In this document: piece by piece, positions 55,145-63,849 of the stretch | Position numbering within the stretch: position 1 is the stretch's first letter | Layout of the letters: every line of letters starts with the position of its first letter | Assembly: GCF_001274785.1 (NCBI RefSeq) | Contig: NZ_LHPI01000004.1 | Location: forward strand, 186,001 to 250,000 | Length of the DNA: 64,000 nt | Reading direction: 5' to 3' | From: Vibrio hepatarius | GTDB taxonomy: Bacteria; Pseudomonadota; Gammaproteobacteria; Enterobacterales; Vibrionaceae | Notes under the pieces: generated by a model | Database searches by the model: none | Told to the model about the DNA's origin: nothing | Seen by the model: only the letters and a program-made list of their open reading frames with translations | Translations under genes and position numbers: made by a program

Positions 55145-55630
55145 ATGATGGAAAAGATTGCGATTTTCGTAGATGTGCAAAACATCTACTACACAACCCG
55201 AGACAAATATGGCGCGAACTTTGACTACAACCACTTTTGGTACGTCGCGACAGAAGGGTGTGAGGTGCAAAAAGCTCATGCGTATGCGATTGCGTCGACA
55301 GATCCTAAGCAACGTCAGTTTCATCATATCCTGCGAGGCATTGGTTTTGATGTGAAGCTAAAGCCATATATTCAGAGACAAGATGGCAGCGCGAAAGGAG
55401 ATTGGGATGTGGGAATTGCACTTGATGTTTATGAAGCGGCACCTACGGTTGACCGAGTTATCTTGTTATCTGGCGATGGTGACTTTGAGATCTTAGTGAC
55501 TCGCATCCAACAAAAGTTTGGTACTAAGGTGGATGTATTCGGAGTCCCAGGACTTACCGCACAAGCATTAAGAGACGTGTGCGATAAGTTTATTCCAATA
55601 GAAGAATCTTTGTTACTAAAGCGATTCTAA
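55145..55630 (+). CDS. NYN-domain (LabA/DUF88-type) PIN-like nuclease
   Basis: A 161-residue protein with the NYN/PIN fold: IAIFVDVQNIYYTT (5-18) with the first acidic residue, DWDVGIALDVYEAAPTVD in the middle, and LLSGDGDFEILVTRIQQKFG with the other acids. These residues bind Mg2+ in RNA-cleaving relatives. Two start codons in a row (55145, 55148); the first is given. It ends 15 bp inside the converging DUF2986 gene. Confidence 0.88.
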   Translation: MMEKIAIFVDVQNIYYTTRDKYGANFDYNHFWYVATEGCEVQKAHAYAIASTDPKQRQFHHILRGIGFDVKLKPYIQRQDGSAKGDWDVGIALDVYEAAPTVDRVILLSGDGDFEILVTRIQQKFGTKVDVFGVPGLTAQALRDVCDKFIPIEESLLLKRF

Positions 55631-55795
55631 CGAAGTATTCTCTTCATTATTTTCTTGAGCAAGCTGCTCTTGCTCTTCCATTTTGGCTCGATCCGCTTTA
55701 GAGATGTAGCGAGGCTTATTACTCTTGTGTAGCTTCGCGTTCATCTTCTTTTGCTTCGATTTCAAAATCTGATTGATTTTCTTTTTACGATTCAT
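55616..55795 (-). CDS. DUF2986 small basic protein
   Basis: A 59-residue protein, MNRKKKINQILKSKQKK..., strongly basic in its first half (KLHKSNKPRYISKADRAKME) and acidic at the end. It matches DUF2986, a short family found in vibrios and relatives whose function is unknown; the charge suggests binding to nucleic acid or ribosomes (inference). Its last 15 bases overlap the 3' end of the NYN gene on the other strand. The start has GACGTTACAAACC before it, only a weak ribosome site; the family match carries the call. Confidence 0.82.
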   Translation of the reverse strand: MNRKKKINQILKSKQKKMNAKLHKSNKPRYISKADRAKMEEQEQLAQENNEENTSLESL

Positions 55796-56010
55796 GGTTT
55801 GTAACGTCTAACTGAATGTTTGAGCGCGGATGTTACCAGAGTTGAATGAAACTCGCATTGCTATCTTTTACTTTATAGATTAGCTAAAGAGATAAATATA
55901 TTTGTGATTCGTCGCATTTAGGTGGTGAATAACTAATTGCATACCAGATTGATTTTATAATCCTTGTAATTCAGATGTTAACTAACAATATGATATACAA
56001 GGAAATAATA

Positions 56011-56610
56011 ATGAAAAAAGTATTGCCTATTTTGTCGTTGGCGATAAGTGTAGCTTTTACTGCTAATGCAACTGAGCAAGAGCAAGCTAACACTGGTCCA
56101 AAAGTCGGTTGGTACTTAGGTGTGGATGTTCACAACAGTGAGCTAGATATTGAATCTTTTGCTGGTTATGCAATCGATGATATTTCTTCAGAGAGCGCAA
56201 TCGGTATTGCACTAGGTTATGAGCAAAAACTATCTGAAGAATTCATGCTCGCCATTGAAGGTGAATACGTATTCTTGGGTGAACACGAAGTAATGCTTGT
56301 AAATGCATATCGTGCGATTGACCTAGACTTTTATAACTTGAATCTAAACATCAAGCCTAAGTACTACTTTACAGGAACTGGTTTTTATTTAGGCGCGTCA
56401 GCTGGTATCGGTACGTACGGTGTTGATGCTTCTGCAGGTAACATATCAGTGACTGATAACGGCATGGGTTTCAACTTTGGTGCTGAAGCTGGATATGAGT
56501 TCTCTTCAGGTGTCGTGTTATCGGGAGGCTACCGTTCAGCAACAGTAGAGATAGATTCAATTGATTTCGACTTTGACGGTTTGTACGTTGGTTTAGATTA
56601 CAAATTCTAA
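56011..56610 (+). CDS. small outer-membrane beta-barrel protein
   Basis: A 199-residue protein with signal peptide (MKKVLPILSLAISVAFTANA) and alternating strands through the mature part (GWYLGVDVHNSELD, GIALGYEQKLSEEF, GFYLGASAGIGTYG, GFNFGAEAGYEF, LYVGLDYKF) ending in Phe, as eight-stranded OmpA/OmpX-like barrels do. ATG 56011 is chosen over 55975 because AAGGAAATAATA precedes it and the signal peptide begins there. Function unknown. A terminator follows. Confidence 0.85.
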   Translation: MKKVLPILSLAISVAFTANATEQEQANTGPKVGWYLGVDVHNSELDIESFAGYAIDDISSESAIGIALGYEQKLSEEFMLAIEGEYVFLGEHEVMLVNAYRAIDLDFYNLNLNIKPKYYFTGTGFYLGASAGIGTYGVDASAGNISVTDNGMGFNFGAEAGYEFSSGVVLSGGYRSATVEIDSIDFDFDGLYVGLDYKF

Positions 56611-56636
56611 ACTTATCTTGTAAGTAGTGACGTTTG

Positions 56637-56667
56637 AAAAGGTTCGGCTTATTGTTGAGCCTTTTTT
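56637..56667 (+). terminator. terminator of the barrel gene
   Basis: AAAAGGTTC (56637-56645) pairs with GAGCCTTTT (56657-56665), one G-T pair, followed by Ts. Confidence 0.75.
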
Positions 56668-56683
56668 AATGATGCATAAATAC

Positions 56684-56713
56684 AACAAAGCCCGCTTATT
56701 AGCGGGCTTTGTT
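56684..56713. terminator. strong hairpin terminator after the tRNA genes
   Basis: AACAAAGCCCGCT (56684-56696) pairs perfectly with AGCGGGCTTTGTT over a TATT loop. It lies just downstream of the minus-strand tRNA genes. Confidence 0.88.
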
Positions 56714-56720
56714 TTAAATT

Positions 56721-56797
56721 TGGTGGGTCCGGGCGAACTCGAATCGCCGACCCCTACCATGTCAAGGTAGTACTCTAACCAACTGAGCTACGGACCC
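56721..56797 (-). tRNA. tRNA-Val (GAC)
   Basis: 77 bases including encoded CCA. Acceptor GGGTCCG/CGGACCC, D-arm TAGCTCAGTTGG, anticodon stem CTACC/GGTAG around loop TTGACAT (anticodon GAC), T-arm with GATTCGAATC. Identical to the copy 112 bp away; second gene of the pair. Confidence 0.95.
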
Positions 56798-56832
56798 AAA
56801 TTTATTGTTCTCTGCGAAAAGCATTTAAGGAA

Positions 56833-56909
56833 TGGTGGGTCCGGGCGAACTCGAATCGCCGACCCCTACCATGTCAAGGTAGTACTCTAACCAACTGAGC
56901 TACGGACCC
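56833..56909 (-). tRNA. tRNA-Val (GAC), first of two identical copies
   Basis: 77 bases with encoded CCA and the same cloverleaf and GAC anticodon as the downstream copy. It is transcribed first from a good sigma-70 promoter 20 bp upstream; a 35-bp spacer separates the two genes. Confidence 0.95.
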
Positions 56910-56929
56910 ATACCTTGAGAACGAGATGG

Positions 56930-56958
56930 ATATTACCGAGAGTTATTTAGTCGTGCAA
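56930..56958 (-). promoter_or_regulatory. sigma-70 promoter of the tRNA-Val pair
   Basis: On the minus strand TTGCAC, a 17-bp spacer and TAATAT are found, with the first mature tRNA base 20 bp past the -10 box. Both hexamers and spacing are near consensus. Confidence 0.75.
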
Positions 56959-57252
56959 GAGCAATTTTACGGATTTTAACGCGTTTGCTTTATATCTAAG
57001 CGAATTGGCGTAGTTTTGCCCTCAATGAATTAATAAATGTGCTTCAAATCACACACTTGCTTATCGTTGTCGGGGAGGTGTATGTCTGTTTGAGTAATCA
57101 GTGTGACAGCGTTCGCACACTCTCTTACTTCAAAAATGGTTAGCAGTAAAACTAAGCGATATCACTCGAATTGCTTTATAGGCGACGTTGCTCAGAACAA
57201 ATTGTAGTGAACACAATGCCAGTACTATGAATTGTTTGGCCTTGGTATACGT
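56959..57252. other. gene-free region upstream of the ligase gene
   Basis: About 290 bp (340 bp counting from the tRNA). No credible gene; reading frames on the minus strand here run into the ligase gene and look accidental. The ligase promoter should lie here but no consensus is obvious. Confidence 0.45.
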
Positions 57253-58098
57253 ATGCGCTTAAATCAGATTTCGATTGCCATTTCTGCAATCTGTTTCCCT
57301 TTACTTTGTTACTCTCAACAACCAAGTACATCAATACCTGTCGTATTAGCACAAAGCTATCAGGATAGCGTGGATGTTCTCGAGTACTGGGTAAGCGAGA
57401 AATTGGACGGTATACGCGCGATTTGGGACGGTTCAAAGCTATTAACGCGCAATGGAACACAGATTCAAGCGCCCAAATGGTTTACTCGTTCTCTACCGAA
57501 TTATCCGTTGGAAGGAGAGTTGTGGGCAGGGCGAGGGAATTTTCATCTGGTGCAACAGACAGTGCTCGACCAAGTTCCAGTTGATGCTGCTTGGCGTAAG
57601 ATTGACTACATGCTGTTTGATTTGCCCCAATCTGCAGGTGATTACCAAAAGCGCTATTACAATTTGATCGATCTAGTTAGAGATCTACACGAAGAGCACA
57701 TCAAGTACGTTGAGCATTCACCGATTCACTCTGATTCAGAGCTTTTTGCTTATCTCGATCGCGCGGTAGATGGGAAAGGTGAAGGTTTAATGCTGCGTAA
57801 GATCAGCAGTCGATATCAGGCGGGAAGAAGCACGGACTTATTAAAACTAAAGAAACACCAAGACGCTGAAGCGCGGGTTATTGGCTACAAAGTTGGCAAA
57901 GGAAAGTACCAGGGCCTGATGGGCGCGCTGCTGGTTAAGTTAGAGTCGGGTGTAGAGTTCTATATTGGTAGTGGCTTTAGCGATCAACTCCGACAAGACC
58001 CGCCAGAATTGGGTTCTACCATTACTTTTCGATACAACGGACTTACGCAAAATGGCGTGCCTAAATTCGCTCGTTTCTTACGTGAACGACCTGAGTAA
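57253..58098 (+). CDS. exported ATP-dependent DNA ligase (LigE type)
   Basis: A 281-residue ATP-dependent ligase with a signal peptide (residues 1-22, SAICFPLLCYSQQ), so periplasmic. Motif I is EKLDGIRA with AMP-lysine 50; motif III is near DYMLFDLP, motif IV EGLMLRK and motif V LKLKKH; a short OB domain follows. Such minimal ligases occur in naturally competent gamma-proteobacteria such as Haemophilus and Vibrio, and may seal nicks in incoming DNA (proposed, not proven). ATG 57253 is preferred over TTG 57232, which lies before the signal peptide. Confidence 0.9.
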   Translation: MRLNQISIAISAICFPLLCYSQQPSTSIPVVLAQSYQDSVDVLEYWVSEKLDGIRAIWDGSKLLTRNGTQIQAPKWFTRSLPNYPLEGELWAGRGNFHLVQQTVLDQVPVDAAWRKIDYMLFDLPQSAGDYQKRYYNLIDLVRDLHEEHIKYVEHSPIHSDSELFAYLDRAVDGKGEGLMLRKISSRYQAGRSTDLLKLKKHQDAEARVIGYKVGKGKYQGLMGALLVKLESGVEFYIGSGFSDQLRQDPPELGSTITFRYNGLTQNGVPKFARFLRERPE

Positions 58099-58102
58099 CT
58101 AT

Positions 58103-59101
58103 TTAATCGCGATTAGGATTTGCCCCACAGCGCTTAAATAGCGACTTCCAGTAATCGACGTGCTGCAAGATGGCTTGGCGAAATTCACTATGGTACTGAT
58201 GAATCGGGTAGTGGTAGCCAGAACCATTTGGCACTAAGAAGCCCAATGTGGGTTCGAGCTGCATAAAGCTGCTATCCAGTTTTGCTAGGTAAGGTTGAAG
58301 ATCATCAATGTAATAGTTTTGGAATACATTTTTCAGGTACTGGAACTTGGTTGTATCTCTGGATTGACCGCAGATGATTTGCTTGTCGAAGGCCTCCAAT
58401 TGTTTTGTAACGGTTCTCAGTTTGAGTGACGCGTTGAGCATAGAAAAGCTCAAAATGCCAAGAAATCGCTCCTTTTCTATCACTTCCTGAAAAGGAGTAA
58501 CTAGATTAATGTTTTTCGCTGATACTTTATCATCTGCGTCTTGATACGCCGCATCGATATGTTCTAACGCTTGTATTAATTGCGGACTTGGTGTCGCGCG
58601 ATTTGCTTCTAGCCATTCATAGCCAATCAGTTGAGCGCGCATCGCCTCGCTGGTAAAAACTAAGTTAGTAAAGTGAGCGCCAATTTGCGCTCGCTTGGTG
58701 GCAAGCAATGCTGCCAACTGTTCTTTTAAACCAACTGAGATAGATGGGTGTACTAAGCACTCTTCGATCCCGTCGATAACCTGTATTTGATAATCGAAAT
58801 TACGGAACTGGTCCTGTACTTTTCCCAGTACTGAGTTCTTTTCTGCAATCAGATTGAACAGACCACATTTTCTTAGCTCGTAGCTGTCGAGCAAGCCAAT
58901 CGTAGTGTTGGGAATTGTGATAGCCAGATCTCGCTTGTCTGGGACGATGATGTTGATGTTCGGTTCAAATTGAAATGATTGCGAATCTTGGACATTGGCG
59001 ATGCGCGTTAGGTAGGTATCAAATTTGTCATCGATAGGGCTTTGCAACCAATTACAGCCAGCGATAGCAAAGGTGGTTGATAGAATCGTAATAATACGCA
59101 T
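58103..59101 (-). CDS. DUF3080 lipoprotein
   Basis: A 332-residue protein with lipoprotein signal (FAIAGC, Cys16) and a mature part rich in helices, e.g. TTIGLLDSYELRKCGLFNLIAEKNS in pieces. It matches DUF3080, described only in gamma-proteobacteria and of unknown function. Its stop lies 5 bp from the end of the converging ligase gene. The start has an ATG at 59101 with a hairpin-free leader. Envelope location is inferred. Confidence 0.82.
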   Translation of the reverse strand: MRIITILSTTFAIAGCNWLQSPIDDKFDTYLTRIANVQDSQSFQFEPNINIIVPDKRDLAITIPNTTIGLLDSYELRKCGLFNLIAEKNSVLGKVQDQFRNFDYQIQVIDGIEECLVHPSISVGLKEQLAALLATKRAQIGAHFTNLVFTSEAMRAQLIGYEWLEANRATPSPQLIQALEHIDAAYQDADDKVSAKNINLVTPFQEVIEKERFLGILSFSMLNASLKLRTVTKQLEAFDKQIICGQSRDTTKFQYLKNVFQNYYIDDLQPYLAKLDSSFMQLEPTLGFLVPNGSGYHYPIHQYHSEFRQAILQHVDYWKSLFKRCGANPNRD

Positions 59102-59150
59102 GGAAATATGATCGATCGTGAAACTCTTTTAATAGTACGTTTATAAACGA

Positions 59151-59176
59151 AAAAAGGTCAGATAACTGACCTTTTT
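59151..59176 (-). terminator. terminator of norM
   Basis: AAAAAGGTCAG pairs perfectly with CTGACCTTTTT over an ATAA loop, with T-runs on both strands. Confidence 0.95.
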
Positions 59177-59206
59177 AAGCATTACTCGTTGGTTTCACAA
59201 TAAACT

Positions 59207-60577
59207 TTAATGTGACGCGAATGTAAGTTGAGACTCGTCTGGTTGTTTGTGCATCCAGCGTAACCTTAAACCCAGCATCAGTGCAGCAGACGATAAACCA
59301 ATGATAAAGCCCATCCAGAAGCCATGCGCGCCCATAGGCTCAACAACCCAGTCCGTCATCCCCAAGATATAACCACTTGGTAAGCCTAGTATCCAGTAAG
59401 CAATGAAAGTACGGTTGAAGATCGCCGACATATCTTTGTATCCGCGCAGTGCGCCGGCGGCAACAACTTGGATAGCATCCGTTACTTGGTAGATAGCGGC
59501 GAGTAGCAGTAACTGCAAAGCGACTTCAATTACCGCGCGGTTGTCTGTGTAAAGCAGCGCAACTTGTTCGCGGAAAAGCACCGTAAGGATGGCAGTACCA
59601 AACGCCATGATCACCGCAACAATCAAACCGACATGAGAGGCAATGGTTGCACCTTGGACGCTTCCTTCACCTAAGCGGTGCCCAACACGAATACTGACGG
59701 CAGCGCCGATACTCATAGGAAGCATAAACACCAAAGACGAGAAGTTAATCGCGACCTGATGAGCGGCAACAATAAGTGGGCCGAGAGGGGCGACCATCAA
59801 TGCAACCACCGCAAAAAGTGTGACTTCAAAAAATAGCGCTGCTGCAACGGGGAAGCCGAGCTTAAACAAACGCAAAAGTGGTTTAAGCTGAGGTTTGTGG
59901 AAAGTGCCGAAAACGTTGATGTGCGCAACACGGTTAGACGTGATGATATAAACCAACAACATCACAAACATAATCCAGTAAACGATAGTGGTTGCAACGC
60001 CACAGCCGACACCTCCTAATGCTGGTGCGCCGAATTTGCCGTAGACAAAAATCCAGTTCAATGGAATGTTTAGCAACAAGCCGGCAAAGCCGATCACCAT
60101 TGCTGGTTGAGTTAAAGACATCCCATCGGTGAAACTGCGTAACGCTTGGAACAATAGAAACGCGGGTACAGCAAGCATTACGGCGTACATGTAGCCGATA
60201 GTTTTCTCCGCCATCACGGGTTCAACATCCATCAAGCCGAGAATAACTTTTGTCTGAAATAAGACGAACACGGTCGGGATAGAAATGAACAATGCCATCG
60301 CAATCCCTTGTTGGATTTCAAACGGGATCTTTTTCTGACGCCCAGAGCCATTGAGCTGTGCCACAACAGGCACCAAAGCCATAAGCAAGCCAATGCCGAA
60401 CAAAATCGTTGGTAACCAAATACTCGACGCAATAGACACGGCAGCCATGTCTGTTGCGCTTACTCCACCAGCCATGATCGTATCTACAAACCCCATACCA
60501 GTCTGCGCAACAGATGCGATCAGTACTGGGGTTGCCAGTTTGATTAACTTACTGGCTTCTTCTTTATATCGATGCAC
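59207..60577 (-). CDS. norM: MATE multidrug exporter NorM
   Basis: A 456-residue, 12-helix Na+-coupled exporter. It aligns nearly collinearly with V. parahaemolyticus NorM from its first residues ([36 protein letters not shown] in pieces) to the end, and has the same length. NorM exports norfloxacin and other cationic drugs. It is divergent from ribE, the same arrangement as mdtK-ribC in E. coli. The ATG is well placed after a GAGAGATA sequence. Confidence 0.95.
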   Translation of the reverse strand: [456 protein letters not shown]

Positions 60578-60723
60578 GTTTGTACTCCAAGAGACGCGAT
60601 ATATCTCTCCACAAGAAAGGGTGATGCGGGAGATGAAATAACTATAAATATAAGCTGACGCTTTTCTGTGGCATGATAATGAAATGTATCTCTAAGCACC
60701 ATTAAAAACTAACGGATATCTCT

Positions 60724-61335
60724 ATGTTTACCGGAATCGTTCAAGGGATGACAGAAGTCGTCGCTATTGATAAAAAACAAGATTTTCAAACTCATACCGT
60801 ACGCTTAACAGGCGCAATGAGGGAAGGGCTGGAAATTGGCGCTTCTGTTGCTCACAACGGTTGTTGTCTGACGGTGACAAAACTCGATGGGGAACTTGTC
60901 AGCTTTGACTTAATGCAAGCGACACTCAAGTTAACGAACCTTGGTCAAATTGAAGTAGGCAATTTGGTTAACATCGAACGAGCAGCAAAATTTGGTGATG
61001 AAATCGGTGGTCACAGTATGTCTGGCCATATCAGTGTTATGGGTAAGATCGTTGATGTGATCGATACACCAAACAACCGTACAATTTGGTTTGAGTTGCC
61101 ACAAGACAGCATGAAATATGTTTTGGCGAAAGGTTACATTGGACTTGATGGCTGTTCATTGACTATTGGTGAGGTCGAAGCAAACCGCTTCTCAGTGCAC
61201 CTTATTCCCGAGACACTACAACGAACTCTATTTGGCCAACGTAAGGCTGGAGAGATGATAAACGTTGAGTTTGACCCACAAACCCAAGCCATTGTTGAAA
61301 CTGTAGAGCGAGTACTCGCTGCAAAGAATCTTTAA
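60724..61335 (+). CDS. ribE: riboflavin synthase alpha subunit
   Basis: A 203-residue enzyme that converts two molecules of 6,7-dimethyl-8-ribityllumazine into riboflavin. It shows the internal duplication of the family: [12 protein letters not shown] at the start with NGCCLTV near 46, and GKIVDV with [12 protein letters not shown] near 139, plus GGHSMSGH around 97. The E. coli counterpart is called ribC. Divergent from norM with about 145 bp between; no FMN riboswitch pattern was seen there. A stem TGCCGGATA/TATCCGGCA (61343-61371) without T-run follows. Confidence 0.95.
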   Translation: MFTGIVQGMTEVVAIDKKQDFQTHTVRLTGAMREGLEIGASVAHNGCCLTVTKLDGELVSFDLMQATLKLTNLGQIEVGNLVNIERAAKFGDEIGGHSMSGHISVMGKIVDVIDTPNNRTIWFELPQDSMKYVLAKGYIGLDGCSLTIGEVEANRFSVHLIPETLQRTLFGQRKAGEMINVEFDPQTQAIVETVERVLAAKNL

Positions 61336-61389
61336 TTGCCGTTGCCGGATAAGCTTAAATACTATCCGGCATCTCACCAAAACGAATGA

Positions 61390-61593
61390 TTAGAATATCT
61401 GTTCGTCGTCGGCGTCAACAAACAATTCAATCGTGTCTAGCTGCTCATTAACCATCATATTAAGGTGGATCGCGTTACAACAAGCAGGGCAATCATCATA
61501 AAATTCTTGGTCACCATTGGATGCATCCAGCGTAATACTGATGGAGTGCCCACAGTGAGGGCAGGCGACGAATTTTTCGGTGTAGTTACGCAT
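61390..61593 (-). CDS. CPXCG-motif cysteine-rich protein
   Basis: A 67-residue protein with paired knuckles CPHCG (11-15) and CPACC (34-38) that probably hold one zinc, and an acidic C-terminus (TIELFVDADDEQIF). Start 61593 has AGGAAGAG before it; the in-frame start ten codons upstream does not fit the family. Function unknown. It is convergent with ribE. Confidence 0.85.
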   Translation of the reverse strand: MRNYTEKFVACPHCGHSISITLDASNGDQEFYDDCPACCNAIHLNMMVNEQLDTIELFVDADDEQIF

Positions 61594-61782
61594 AATTCTC
61601 TTCCTTACTTCTCGATGAGACATCTAGTCTAAGCTTAAGTCCAGAAGTTACTATTAGACGTAAATTAAGTGTAAATTTTGAATTGGTTAATAAAATTCAC
61701 TCAATGACCGTATCTAGAACCATTTTCAAAGGTGAATTTTGCAACAAATTGTGAATGCGAAAGTTTAAATACATCCTTTATA

Positions 61783-62649
61783 TCAATAGGTTAGTATGCG
61801 GTCGATGAGTTTTTGTGATTGTTCTAAATAGTGCCCACCAAATTGATTGTAATGGTTGAGTAAATGGTAAAGATTGTAGATATCTTTGCGCTCTGAGTAA
61901 CGATAATCCAGTGGCAGGATGCTTTCATAACCTTGGTAAAACTCTGGTTGGAATCCGCCAAATAGTTCGGTCATCGCAATATCGCATTCACGATCGCCCC
62001 AATAACAGGCTGGGTCAAAACAAATCGGTCCAAACACCGAATTCGCTGTGTTACCGTGCCATAAATCACCGTGCAATAAAGAAGGGGTTGGTTGATGCGC
62101 GGCTAAATGTTCGTGGACAACCTCAGTGAAATCGTTGATATCAACAAGATTGACGCCTTTTTCTCGTACTAACTGCAACTGCCAACCGATACGTTGCTCC
62201 GCGAAGAAGCGTGCCCACTTTCTTTCCCACTTGTTTGGCTGCAGGGTCGAGCCGATGTAATTGTCCTGATCAAACCCATACTCTTTTTGCTCACCCCATT
62301 GGTGAAGACGCGCAAGTTGCTGGCCGAATAGGTAGCTGTTTTTGTCGTCGTCGAGCTGCTTGGTAGGTAGGTAATTGAGAATGATAAAAGCATTGTGCTT
62401 TGATTGACCAATAAGCACCAGCTCTGGAACGGACACAGTATCGGTCTCGCGCAAGATACGAATGTTCTCTGCTTCGACTTCAAATTTCGGCAAAAACTCA
62501 CGGCTGTTTACTTTGACAAAGTAACGTTGCTCGCCGTCAGAAATCATATAACATTCGTTGATATCACCACCGGAGAGTTTTGTCTTCTCGGTGATTTGAT
62601 AAGAAAACATGAGGGTGTCTGAAAGATGTTGTGAGATGGCTTGCCACAT
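61783..62649 (-). CDS. fructosamine/ketosamine kinase (YniA-like)
   Basis: A 288-residue small-molecule kinase of the fructosamine-3-kinase family. The N-lobe has KLSGGDINECYMI and YFVKVN (ATP lysine), the C-lobe LLHGDLWHGNT (catalytic Asp) and CFDPACYWGDRECDIAMTEL (metal Asp). It phosphorylates sugar adducts on amines for deglycation. Start 62649 gives the family length; the in-frame start at 62733 adds 28 unrelated residues. Monocistronic. Confidence 0.9.
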   Translation of the reverse strand: MWQAISQHLSDTLMFSYQITEKTKLSGGDINECYMISDGEQRYFVKVNSREFLPKFEVEAENIRILRETDTVSVPELVLIGQSKHNAFIILNYLPTKQLDDDKNSYLFGQQLARLHQWGEQKEYGFDQDNYIGSTLQPNKWERKWARFFAEQRIGWQLQLVREKGVNLVDINDFTEVVHEHLAAHQPTPSLLHGDLWHGNTANSVFGPICFDPACYWGDRECDIAMTELFGGFQPEFYQGYESILPLDYRYSERKDIYNLYHLLNHYNQFGGHYLEQSQKLIDRILTY

Positions 62650-62995
62650 ACTTTTAATCCCCGATCTTTGCGCTTTAACCTTATTGTAGAAGATGCCTTG
62701 TCTTGGTTCTGAACTAGAGTGCAAAAATTTCAATCATTTAACTTAAAATATTCGTCAGATTAATAAAATGTGAGCTAAATCGCTTATAATTCATTCTATT
62801 AACGTAAGTCGTTAACGAACAGATTAAATATGCACTTAAACACAACTCATTCATCAACTAAGCGTAGGTTACAAGTCACATAACTGATAGTTATTGCGGG
62901 TTTTATCAGCAATCGTACGGTGATAAGTTGTCTAAACTAATCGATATGTCATAGTATTCAACTACTAAGACGCCATGAATTTACGGAGGTACGCA
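62650..62995. other. gene-free region between the kinase and DUF3802 genes
   Basis: 346 bp, AT-rich. It contains an inverted repeat TTAACG (62799-62804)/CGTTAA (62810-62815) and a TATAAT hexamer at 62785-62790 that lacks a good -35 at 17 bp. These could serve either flanking gene; no RNA gene is evident. Confidence 0.4.
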
Positions 62996-63340
62996 GTGGT
63001 TGTAGATACCGATGGTTATTTAGCTTTAATCGAACACTTAGCCTTCAATATGGACGTATTTACGTCAGATGACGGAGATATAGGTCCACAGAGCGTGGAA
63101 GATGTGGTTACTGATATGGTCGCGAGCAACATAATGGCGATTTTTGATCAAAACCCTGAGTTGCACGCTAGTGTCCGTTTTAAGTTGTTGAAAGAAGCAG
63201 ATTCGGTAGTAGATGACCTTGGTGAAGTGTTAGCCGGCGTTTGGGCAAAGCCTGCAACCAATGGCCAGATTGCCTTTCTGGATGAGTATATCGCACTGAT
63301 GAAAAACCTATTTGATTCAGCAGTAGCAAAATACGATTAA
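62996..63340 (+). CDS. DUF3802 family protein
   Basis: A 114-residue acidic cytosolic protein matching DUF3802 of vibrios (VVDTDGYLALIEHLAFN, SVEDVVTDMVASNIMAIF in part, FLDEYIALMKNLFDSAVAKYD in pieces). Function unknown. The start is taken as GTG at 62996 because ACGGAGGT lies 7 bases before it; the upstream ATG at 62975 would put that site inside the gene. The next gene converges 14 bp away. Confidence 0.8.
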   Translation: MVVDTDGYLALIEHLAFNMDVFTSDDGDIGPQSVEDVVTDMVASNIMAIFDQNPELHASVRFKLLKEADSVVDDLGEVLAGVWAKPATNGQIAFLDEYIALMKNLFDSAVAKYD

Positions 63341-63354
63341 TTTTTCTTGATACC

Positions 63355-63849
63355 TTATTCAGGCGAATTGACGACTCGCCTGAAATGCCAAAATTTGGAT
63401 GCCCAATAGGGATTATCCAACCTCGAAATAATCACCCCTTTAGATGTCGAAGCGTGCATAAACTGTTTATCACCGATGTACACTCCTACGTGGTTGACTT
63501 TGTGTGACGTTTTAAAAAACGCTAAATCGCCAATTTGTATTTCCTCATAGGGGACTTCTTTACCCAATAAAACTTGATGGTGCGTGGTTCTTGGTACATC
63601 AAAGCGCATTGCGTCACGATAAGCGATTTGGACAAACGCAGAGCAATCAACTCCAGAGAACGAGTTACCGCCAAGACGATAAGGCACACCTTGCCAGTGC
63701 TTATATACATCCATAAAAGACTGTTTAATCGCAAGATGTTCAGCCGTGGGCTCTTCGCGTTCAATTGATTGGCTAAAATCAGGAGACGATGAACAGCCAG
63801 CTAGGGCCGTCAAGACCAACGCAAGGGAAAGGCCAGGGACTTTTTTCAT
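63355..63849 (-). CDS. NlpC/P60 peptidoglycan hydrolase lipoprotein
   Basis: A 164-residue lipoprotein: lipobox LTALAGC (Cys19), then an NlpC/P60 domain with nucleophile Cys69 (GVDCSAFVQIAY), catalytic His in KVNHVGVYIGD and the third polar site in FMHASTSKGV. Such enzymes cut D-Glu-mDAP or mDAP-D-Ala bonds in peptidoglycan stems, like Spr/MepS. ATG 63849 is used because it starts the lipoprotein signal; the in-frame start at 63876 adds nine residues. Confidence 0.92.
   Translation of the reverse strand: MKKVPGLSLALVLTALAGCSSSPDFSQSIEREEPTAEHLAIKQSFMDVYKHWQGVPYRLGGNSFSGVDCSAFVQIAYRDAMRFDVPRTTHHQVLLGKEVPYEEIQIGDLAFFKTSHKVNHVGVYIGDKQFMHASTSKGVIISRLDNPYWASKFWHFRRVVNSPE

Noticed and set aside
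57176-57460. 94-codon minus-strand frame opposite the ligase start
   Set aside because: Antisense to the signal peptide and motif I of the ligase; no support.
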